A DNA stretch of 29,367 nt from a virus. The DNA is taken from the IMG/VR virus record IMGVR_UViG_3300031951_008401, positions 1 through 29,367 of that record. One strand, 5' to 3'. The translations under genes and the position numbers were made by a program. The notes under the pieces were generated by a model. That model saw only the letters and a list, made by a program, of their open reading frames with translations, was not told where the DNA came from and searched no databases. Of this stretch, positions 9,501 through 15,500 are shown piece after piece (positions within the stretch are counted from its first letter, which is position 1; each line of letters starts with the position of its first letter).

Positions 9501-11532
9501 TCAGTTGCCGGTTCTTGCCGCCAAGGATGCTGGTGATTTCTCCGCCCTGATCCTGCAATCGGCCGGCGCTCATGATCCACGATTGCAACCCCTGCGGCCG
9601 GGGCGGGCGTTTTTCATCCTGAACAATGCGCCACATCGAAATGATGTCTTCGACTTCGCTCTGGCTCATCTCGTCGCCAGACTCAGGGTCGCGATAAACC
9701 GGAACATCATCGGCATCGGTGCGCGCCGCGACCGACTTCGCCAGTTCTTCCTCGGTATCCTTGACGCGCGCCTTGGCCTCATCAAGCTCCTTCAGCAGCG
9801 CGGCCTTTTCTTCGCCTTCCGCCGCCTTTAGCGCAATGTTGATATCGTCAATCTTGTCTCTGTAATCCTCGATCCGGTCCTCGGTGCGCGCGACGAACTC
9901 TTCCCGCACGACATCGGGAGACTTCGGCGCCAACGGCAGATCCGGCTGAGGCCCATCACCGCCACCGCCCGGCCCATCGTCGCCGTCATCCCCGCCCTTC
10001 GGCTTCTGGGCCTTCTGCTCAAGCTCCGCAATCTTTGCCTCGATCTCCGCCGCTTCGCGCTCGGCGCCCGCTTGCCCTCGCTTCAGGTAGTCAACCAGCG
10101 TATTGATGAATCGCGGGTACTGCTTCAGGATCGTGTCAACGTCATAGACGCGCGTCAGATAGTTCTCGGGCAGCATCGCATCTTCCGGCAATAGGCCGTG
10201 CTTCTGCGCCATAGCCTTCAGCGGATCGAACAACTCCTTGCGCATCGCCTTAGCCGCTTGCGCCACGAACTTGTTGTCGTGCACGTCGCCCGCGCGCATG
10301 GCCCGGCCAACCTCTTCCTTGAACTCTTTGAAGGTCAAGGCTGCGCGATCGCCCATCATCCGTTTGAGGCCAGCCCGTAAGGGGGCCGCCGTCGCGCCCT
10401 TGTCACCGAAGCGATATTCGGCATAGGCCTCATCCATCGCGCGCACCGCACGATACAGCCTGGCCTCGCCTTGCGTCTTAATCACGGTTTCGACCGAGCC
10501 CCCGCGCGGTCCTGTCGGAATACCTTGCTCGTTCTGCTTCAGCGCCAGCGGGCTTTCCACGAGACGGTGCAGCGCATCCCGTGCGGTGCCGAGCGAGGAA
10601 TACGCGACGCGCGTCAACGGCGACGTTGCCGACAGCGCTTCGCCAATGCCGGCAGTTCCAGCCACCTTGTTCTCGGCAATCTCCACGGCTTTCGCACCCG
10701 CCGACGTGCCCATGCCGCTACCGGTCTCCGGCTCGATCCTGGTGGTCACATCCGCCAGTCGTTCGGCCCGCAGCCGTTCCGCCGCCTGCATGCCACCCGG
10801 ACCAAGCGGGTCCAGCGCCGGGTCGACCGGCATGCGCAGGTCCGCTTCCATGCGCTCGCCAAGGCGCGCAATGCTCCGCCCCTTATACTGGGCAATGCCC
10901 GCACCCAGCAGGCTCCCGAGCACCGTAGCGCCGCCGACAGCCAGCAGGCTTTCATTGAGCGTCCGCGTGGCCTGCATCTGGTGCAGCGCCGCTTCCTGAA
11001 TGGCCGCACCGCCCGCCGCTTCGGCGCCAACCCTGGCACCTTTTCGCAGAGTTTCCTCGACCAGACGCAGCCCGCGTGCGCCGCGTGTCACCAATCCTGG
11101 CCCTGACAGCAAGGTCGACGGCGACGCAATGCTTGCCACGCCCGAGGCCAGAAACCCTTTCCACCCGGCTTCGTCGAGGATTTTCGTGTTTTCCAGCTCT
11201 CGGCGCAAGCGAGCAATCAGGTAGTCGGTTTCCTTGTCGTTGCGGCTGGTCAGAAAATAGTCCGCGTAAGGCTCCAAATCGGTGCCGCCGATCCTGTCCC
11301 ACGGGTTGTGATCGGGATCACGGTCGCCGAACTGTTGCGCGCGGTGCTCCAGCGTTGCGCGCAACGCGCCGATCTCGTTCTCACGCTCGAAGGCCGCGCC
11401 CCATAGACGCCTGTCCGTGAAGCCTGCCGGGTTGGCGGGCGGCTCGGGCGCATCCGGCGTGCTCTTGAACTTGTCCGGGTGGCCAATGGGCTGGAACCCC
11501 GTCAAGCTCAAGTCGTCATCAAGAAATGGCAT
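3514..11532 (-). CDS. Giant polyvalent internal virion protein (metallopeptidase + ADP-ribosyltransferase), 2672 aa
   Basis: Order of parts. Residues 1-800: helical, with a Gly/Ala-rich hydrophobic stretch (about 130-215) and a GGDDGDDGPGGGGDG linker (about 510-525) between coiled-coil segments. Residues 800-990: zincin-type metallopeptidase with HEAVH (865-869) and a downstream EEEAAAH (919-925). Residues 1020-1195: ADP-ribosyltransferase-like domain with YHGTS (1025-1029), Tyr1065, YDGVK (from 1159) and FDPSNIRS (1184-1191). Residues 1210-1680: a conserved polyvalent-protein block with QSDW (1446-1449). Residues 1690-2030: helical. Residues 2035-2672: an internal-virion C-terminal region with an amphipathic or membrane-like segment near 2513-2535. 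Short Phe-Ala linkers fall at 996, 1208, 1687 and 2032. Known: polyvalent proteins are packaged and injected with phage DNA. It sits where T7 has gp16, so ejection is likely. The 6.8-8.5 kb part is poorer in GC than its flanks, suggesting domain exchange. Enzyme activities are inferred from motifs. Confidence 0.88.
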   Translation of the reverse strand: MPFLDDDLSLTGFQPIGHPDKFKSTPDAPEPPANPAGFTDRRLWGAAFERENEIGALRATLEHRAQQFGDRDPDHNPWDRIGGTDLEPYADYFLTSRNDKETDYLIARLRRELENTKILDEAGWKGFLASGVASIASPSTLLSGPGLVTRGARGLRLVEETLRKGARVGAEAAGGAAIQEAALHQMQATRTLNESLLAVGGATVLGSLLGAGIAQYKGRSIARLGERMEADLRMPVDPALDPLGPGGMQAAERLRAERLADVTTRIEPETGSGMGTSAGAKAVEIAENKVAGTAGIGEALSATSPLTRVAYSSLGTARDALHRLVESPLALKQNEQGIPTGPRGGSVETVIKTQGEARLYRAVRAMDEAYAEYRFGDKGATAAPLRAGLKRMMGDRAALTFKEFKEEVGRAMRAGDVHDNKFVAQAAKAMRKELFDPLKAMAQKHGLLPEDAMLPENYLTRVYDVDTILKQYPRFINTLVDYLKRGQAGAEREAAEIEAKIAELEQKAQKPKGGDDGDDGPGGGGDGPQPDLPLAPKSPDVVREEFVARTEDRIEDYRDKIDDINIALKAAEGEEKAALLKELDEAKARVKDTEEELAKSVAARTDADDVPVYRDPESGDEMSQSEVEDIISMWRIVQDEKRPPRPQGLQSWIMSAGRLQDQGGEITSILGGKNRQLISAKGMTLDDAALKAYEAGFFAERPSINEFLDALSRDINVEPVIRLGDDALLEDWRAFRDMEEQLDRLGIAGLKNEAAIHNHFRRSELVGAGARDRGPLGSSTKSTDGDPFFKLAQLDAAIDDAIAEMRGILPEGVGVRVFDDPDELGPRLAAAVRNAPGRVDAFFDPQTAAVYLARHAVDPAGRLTHEAVHALRSLKLLTDKEVELLAKTAAEKGDVFPQKLQATYREAYANRSDPAKAIEEEAAAHLVEARKNGTDFGREINGILDRVLQFFERLRNKLSGYGFQTADDVIEAVLSGEMAKRRAVQQVMAQEDVTAFAVKPALDMSPEARKARAEAMGFDTSKVLYHGTSQNFTAFDKKQFGSSTKASGASQAAWLVDDPRTAAGYAEYASQKPVRDMLAKADTFERLAQKEGGNSKWWDKQDEAVGRADELEREGGVGQSVYPLYVRGRLLERDFGGAEYTDVAREISQLLREAKTGGYDGVKLTNLADDVALNNRPATHYAIFDPSNIRSVNADFDPSQSGSSNIMFAVQQDIETGRSMRRDLDSLGYYSKALEAARNLSQAKGTPEQMLAQLKKAGVKDAEIEMTGLKSVLSDSKSVTRDQIIKHLEENRVGLKEVTKGGEISRDLLDEYAMDEYGRPFDELSQNDRDALLSDVYHPEDGDGRRGVKWQQYSLDPSNPTYRETVIHLPKTEPTFEEWWKGPIGSQRPDEATAREAFRRIGERGQIRHPNDFHTGHFPEPNIIGHMMTSMTRHEGRPVFTIDQIQSDWGQKLRDGGVRDEAKIADLKQRIKAQENRWVSDKELQQLDAEATRLVKEVYPNGHNGGRKFANQWDAIQELAKDGHVPTEAQRELASELRLKRRSLNEMYEPTVNMLRAELRTAEAATPGNPLVNTTDQWTTTTLRRAIRQAAEADADYIAVPHGDTVLSYNPGDENGMRQFYGSRGVEGIVPKNLRKILEKIDKDAAKPMPVDALETPSKGMAGNGFTLFPLTETVKRSVIEDGQPMFAMRAEPAPDLPPALQPVANEIRRGMAQLPRAVRNAIARSELDQAQAFETLATTALRTTARKGTVHAEDMADIKALGLVTDDEWRAMSKRAEKLRPIYRTDAAHQARFEAKFGPDATEQVEEALTREAMAQMMREGRAGASFSPDIDGAMTRTWGLLDQVGYRLRQSGIRTDEQLASTLRPAPQAAAPTPQIDPAAATGELQGILAPYLDALRNLAPERGLPDFSMVMDEAGRVVGATDTAPNIKFTRDADGMLSGVEYQGRAYSIDRDAMGNIRGLLTAAQKAVADQEAEVRVAASRALEGLGLPGAQARAVVDQAIDVLKASPDMVEQLQDVVARALSGDGPRFALADAEKGGAEKPKKPKTPKQEINELRAKLVELRKFADMSDYELKQIAQDAASKITRSPAGRVIDPHSPLTGRDPMRQLGGPLQERTLKIPDEEIMDFLDHDVERLARYYTRSVAPDVALMREFGDLELSETKMKIQDEANALKRRVLQDAKMSEAEFTRLGETATEARKLMRTGRSAEVTPDMKAAIEKIEGLEAEHLAIQKMADRDMRDLQAMSDRLRHAYALPEDASGRIPRLARMVKSINYLRLMGGMTISAIPDLARHVMVNGIGNNLDGMVQALANFKAVRKSMEEVKLAGTAADMVLDSRALGIADMMDNFGAHSKFERGIEALQGNYGIVSLMAPWNAAAKQWAGFIVQTNILRAARDVSDGKALSKGMTTRMAKSGLDPEIMQRIWTQFMQHGEIEGKVMIANTDAWTDDIARNSYRAAIVGDVDRIIVSPGQEKPLWMSTQTGSIIGQFKSFGLVSVQRVTLAAIQQRDAGVYVGAMMAVALGVAVEYLKALAFDKELPKSTEQLIYAGVGNSGLTGWLYDADHLMYRASRGTIGVQRLVGAKEPISRYKSQNVSSALAGPSAGALQDILQAFGGAASGDIRQSDLRAMRRLIPYQNLFYLGKIIRNVEDQIIEQFDLPKMKPRVGGALG

Positions 11533-11550
11533 GCGGATGGATTGCCCTTG

Positions 11551-14500
11551 TTATTGCGGGATCTTGTTTGCGCCGCGACGGCCAACGGATTCGGGTCTGC
11601 GTTCCATCGATTTCTTGAGCGCTTCCCGTTCCTTCTCCGCTTGTTTCTCGGCGGCGGCCTTCGCTTCAGCCTCAAGCTTTTCAACGGTGGGATCGCCACG
11701 GCGCTGGATGGACTTCTCGGGCGGCATAAGTTCTTTGTTGACGCCTTGGCCGGAGTTGTCGCGGCGCCAGCTCGGCACCGTCAATTCTTCCTGCTGCTGC
11801 TTGCGTTGCGCCGGGCGCTCGGCTTCTTTCTGCTCTTTGCGAATTTCGGCTTCCACCGCAGGACCGCGACGGTCAATGAAGCCTTGCGCCTTCATCATTC
11901 TTTGCGTTGACAGTTCCGGCCACCAGCGCTTTGGCCGGCCGTTTTCCCCAAGCACAAACTCCGGGATGCCGTTCTTGTTCACATATTGCACGATATACGT
12001 CGGCATGCCCGTTTGCGCGACATTCCGCTTTGTAGTGTCGTCGGCAATGAGCCGCACCGTGGACTCATCAAGCGCGGGCACGGGCGTCGGCAAACCGGCC
12101 TCCGGCGTCGGCCCTTCGGTGCGGCCGGCAAAGCGGTGCAATTGCGCCCGAACGTCATCCACCATTTGCCGTCGTATCTCGGCCGAGTCGATGCCATTGG
12201 GGCCGCCGAAAAACCTTTCCGGCGGCAACGGCATCAGATCGCCGGCAATCTTCGACCCGTTGGTGTAAGTCGTGCCATACAGCGCCTTGATCTTTTGGGT
12301 GGCGAATTTCTTGGCCACGTCCTTATCGCCCCACTGGATAAAAGCGTTTTCTGCAATCTTCTTGTACTCGTAGAATAGTTCATCCTTCACGCCACGATAC
12401 TCGCCCTCGGCGTTGGGCTCGAAAGAAGCCCACCCCGGATCGAATGCCTTGTCCTTGATGTCATCGAAGCTCAAGGCATCCGAAAAGGTCTTGAGGTCTT
12501 TCTTGCGGAACTCGACTTTCTTTTCCCATTCCGGGGTGGCCATCTCCGCCATCTTGGCCAGCGCTTCGCTCGGCTCATAGGCTTGGCCGCGCAACGCGGC
12601 ATAGAGTTGCGCCCGCTCCACCAGCTTGGCTTGCCCGTCGTGCTGGTCGAGAATGTTGGGATTGCTGTCGATCAGGTTGTTGATGGCCGTGAGGCCCAGC
12701 GTTTGCTTCTTCGGATCTTTGGAATTAACGAGACCCCGCAGCGCTTGGTAGACCGAGTCCGGTGCAGCGTTGAGCTTTTGAACCATCACGATGCCTTGGT
12801 TCAGAGCCTCGGGATTGCCGGCGAACATCTTCTCCCCGAGGTCGGTCCCGTCGAAAATTGTGTTCAGCGCTTTCTTGTGGTCCTTGTCGTAAGGATTGAA
12901 TGGCACTGTGCCCTGAAGTGCGCCGGAAATGAACGCATGGGTTGCCTCGGCTTCCCGCTTTTTTGTGATGACCGCATCGAGCTTCTTCTGTTTCGTCTCA
13001 AAGTCGCGCATCAGGTAATCTTGCGTGGTGCGCGAGAATCCGGCCGGGGCAACAGTCTGCCCGCTGGCATCGGCCACACGCACGACGCCCGGAATGGCGT
13101 TGGCTTCGCGGGGTGCGCCGGTATCGTTGGCAGGTGTGCGGCCCGCTGTAATGCCGCGCTGCGACACTGGAACAGGCTCAGACGGGGCGGCAACAGCCAT
13201 CCGGCCACCGCCTTGATACATCTGCTGGCCCTTGGCGTATTGCCCACCATACCGCTTTCCGCCTTCTCTGGCCTCAAGCGGCTCGATGTGCCAATCTTCA
13301 TGCCCCAGCGGAAAATGCAGGCCGTATTTTTTTGCGTTGGCATGTGCCCACGCAACCGCCGCCGTCTTGGAACCGCCTAGACCACCGCCGCGATCGCCAT
13401 ATTGCAGATCGACCGCTTCACCCGATTGATGTGTGCTCCCGCCCGGCGGTGCCACCCACTTACGGGCTTCGGCCTCCGATCCATATTTTTGAACAGCCGC
13501 CCGCCATAGTTCCGCTTGTCGCGCCTTGTCACGATGGCCAGACAGCACCCGAATATCGTGGCCGGCATCCTCGGCCGCAGCCATAAACGCCGCCAGTCTG
13601 TCCTGCATGACCGGATGCAGATTGGCGACATCATTCTTGCGGCTCTCATAGCCTTTGGCAAGTTTGGCGGTCAGGTATTCGGTCGGACTCGCGGGACGAA
13701 CGCCACCCGCCTGTTGCCGGCTTCCGCCACCCAACAGCGTCGCGAAGTGGGCTTCCATGTCCCGGATGGAGGTCGATCCAAGCGCCCGCGCCTGCTTGGT
13801 CGTGGTGGCTGGCACCGTATCATCGCCCCGTGCCAAAGCCGCCTTGAACCCGTCTCCATTGGGCGAGAATTGGAAGGCTTGCAGAATGGCAGCTTGGCGC
13901 GCGACCGGCAGCTTGGCCATGTCGATGCCGTGCTTCTTCATCTGGTCAGCGAATTTGTAGTGATCAAGCCACGCCCCATAAACCGCAATCTGCTGGTCTG
14001 GCGTCGCATTGCGATATTGTTCATAGGTCAGACCGCCGAGCTTGCCACCCGCTTCCTTGAACGTCGCCTCCCCAATTTGCGTCAGGCCGTTGTAGGTGCC
14101 TGTCGATTGGCGCGGATTCCAAGCGGATTCGACTTGAACAACGGCTGCAATCGCCGCCGGGTCGACGCCGATGCCCGAGGCCACGGAACTTACTGCTTTG
14201 ACCGTCTCAGGTGTTGCATCCCTGGGGATCAGAGAGGCCCCCGGCCCGACCGGCGCTTGCTGCGCCTCCTTCAGATAGGACTTGGCCCGTTCTTCCCATT
14301 GTTTTTTGGTGGCCTCGATCTGGTCGGCCGTCAGATCCTTGCTGGCCTTGTTCAGCCAGGTCTCGAACGCGAGATCAGCCGCTTTCTTGCGCAGCGCGTT
14401 TTGATGCTCGATGCTGAGGCCCGGCGCGGCCTTGATCGCACTTTCCGCAATCTCGATTGACTGGTCGAGTGATGCGGGGTCTGCCGTAACCACGGACACG

Positions 14501-14976
14501 GCGCCACTGATGTTCCGATCCGCAAGGCCGATCTGGTGCTGAGTGACGAACGACTGCTGGCCGTTCAGAGCGCGCGGAGCATAGCGGTTGCGCAGCGAAC
14601 TCACGTCATACGGTGCACGGTGCTCGTACTTGGTGCCCTTCCAGCGCTCGGCCCATTGCGCCCCACGCTCGCTAAACCCGTTCGCCCATTCGTCGGCAAA
14701 CCGCTCCCCGTTGCCGCCGGTCTGAGGATAATTATACAGATCCTCATCAAGCCTTTTGTGCTCCTGCATCGCAAAGTCGTTTTGAGCGGTCAGGTATTCG
14801 TACTCGGCCCGCTTGTCGGCTTCCCGATTGGCCTCGGCCTCAAACGACCCGAACGCATCGCCCAACGACGCAATGCCCCGGCCAAGCGCCTGCATGGCGC
14901 GGCCCGGAGCTTCATAGCCATCACCCGTCGAAAACGGTTGCGGACGCGGCTCGTAATTGACTGTCTGCTCAGTCAC
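11551..14976 (-). CDS. Internal virion peptidoglycan hydrolase: lytic transglycosylase + M15/VanY peptidase, 1141 aa
   Basis: Seen: residues about 258-345 form an SLT-like lytic transglycosylase with catalytic Glu283 in VESAWNP and the GLTQIG motif (297-302). Residues about 440-570 form an M15/VanY-type D,D-carboxypeptidase or endopeptidase. SxHxxGxAxD is complete (Ser514, His516, Gly519, Ala521, Asp523), and GHEDWH supplies Glu560 and the zinc ligand His563. The N-terminal 250 residues are helical and charged. The C-terminal 500 residues are helical, with a strongly basic, Glu/Lys-rich tail. The start is GTG at 14976 with a weak Shine-Dalgarno. The gene lies where T7 has gp15, just before the giant gp16-like protein. 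Known: phage internal proteins open a small hole in the murein during DNA ejection. Inference: this protein cuts both glycan strands and peptide stems. All key residues appear intact. Confidence 0.88.
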   Translation of the reverse strand: MTEQTVNYEPRPQPFSTGDGYEAPGRAMQALGRGIASLGDAFGSFEAEANREADKRAEYEYLTAQNDFAMQEHKRLDEDLYNYPQTGGNGERFADEWANGFSERGAQWAERWKGTKYEHRAPYDVSSLRNRYAPRALNGQQSFVTQHQIGLADRNISGAVSVVTADPASLDQSIEIAESAIKAAPGLSIEHQNALRKKAADLAFETWLNKASKDLTADQIEATKKQWEERAKSYLKEAQQAPVGPGASLIPRDATPETVKAVSSVASGIGVDPAAIAAVVQVESAWNPRQSTGTYNGLTQIGEATFKEAGGKLGGLTYEQYRNATPDQQIAVYGAWLDHYKFADQMKKHGIDMAKLPVARQAAILQAFQFSPNGDGFKAALARGDDTVPATTTKQARALGSTSIRDMEAHFATLLGGGSRQQAGGVRPASPTEYLTAKLAKGYESRKNDVANLHPVMQDRLAAFMAAAEDAGHDIRVLSGHRDKARQAELWRAAVQKYGSEAEARKWVAPPGGSTHQSGEAVDLQYGDRGGGLGGSKTAAVAWAHANAKKYGLHFPLGHEDWHIEPLEAREGGKRYGGQYAKGQQMYQGGGRMAVAAPSEPVPVSQRGITAGRTPANDTGAPREANAIPGVVRVADASGQTVAPAGFSRTTQDYLMRDFETKQKKLDAVITKKREAEATHAFISGALQGTVPFNPYDKDHKKALNTIFDGTDLGEKMFAGNPEALNQGIVMVQKLNAAPDSVYQALRGLVNSKDPKKQTLGLTAINNLIDSNPNILDQHDGQAKLVERAQLYAALRGQAYEPSEALAKMAEMATPEWEKKVEFRKKDLKTFSDALSFDDIKDKAFDPGWASFEPNAEGEYRGVKDELFYEYKKIAENAFIQWGDKDVAKKFATQKIKALYGTTYTNGSKIAGDLMPLPPERFFGGPNGIDSAEIRRQMVDDVRAQLHRFAGRTEGPTPEAGLPTPVPALDESTVRLIADDTTKRNVAQTGMPTYIVQYVNKNGIPEFVLGENGRPKRWWPELSTQRMMKAQGFIDRRGPAVEAEIRKEQKEAERPAQRKQQQEELTVPSWRRDNSGQGVNKELMPPEKSIQRRGDPTVEKLEAEAKAAAEKQAEKEREALKKSMERRPESVGRRGANKIPQ

Positions 14977-15003
14977 CGGGATCTTAGGAATGACAGCCCC
15001 CGC

Positions 15004-15495
15004 TTATGCGTTGATCTTCAGTGCGCCGCCACTACCGCCGAAACCCTTGATGGTCCCGGCAATGCCACTCAGGAACGTACCCGCCGCCGCGATCTTGCCC
15101 GCCTGCCGCGTCGATGCCGCTTGCGCTTCGAGATCCTTGGCCTTGTTCTCGTTGCCGACCGCCGCGCTCTCCGCGTTGACATACGCGGTGCCCTGATCCA
15201 TCACGCGGTCCTGCCAATTGGACCCGAAGATGGTCAATGCCGCGCTGCCATACGTCGGGTCGACGCCACCCTTGGCCGCGTTGGCAATGCCGGTGCCTTC
15301 AATCTTGTCGTACTTGAACCCAAGCTTTTCCTGCTCGACGGCACCCTGCATGCGGTTCTGGCGCGCGTTGATCTTGGAGACAATAGCATTATTTTCCATC
15401 TGAGCCGCTTGGGCGTCTGCTTGCTGCTTCGCCCCCATGGCACTCACCATGGACCCAGCCAGTCCCGCAATTGCGCCGACGGCCATCATGCACAT
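15004..15495 (-). CDS. Small internal virion protein (T7 gp14-position), 163 aa
   Basis: Seen: a hydrophobic Gly/Ala/Met-rich N-terminus (MCMMAVGAIAGLAGSM), then a long helical, Gln/Ala-rich coiled-coil region (about 20-135) with few prolines, and a second hydrophobic Gly-rich C-terminal segment (FLSGIAGTIKGFGGSGG, about 140-156). Known: this arrangement, with Gly/Ala-rich ends around a helical middle, is typical of the small core protein of podoviruses, which enters the outer membrane during ejection. It begins only five bases after the nozzle gene's stop and precedes the two large internal proteins, matching the T7 order 12-14-15-16. The Met-Cys start is shared with three small proteins upstream of the portal. 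Function is inferred from position and composition. Confidence 0.75.
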   Translation of the reverse strand: MCMMAVGAIAGLAGSMVSAMGAKQQADAQAAQMENNAIVSKINARQNRMQGAVEQEKLGFKYDKIEGTGIANAAKGGVDPTYGSAALTIFGSNWQDRVMDQGTAYVNAESAAVGNENKAKDLEAQAASTRQAGKIAAAGTFLSGIAGTIKGFGGSGGALKINA

Positions 15496-15500
15496 TCAAA

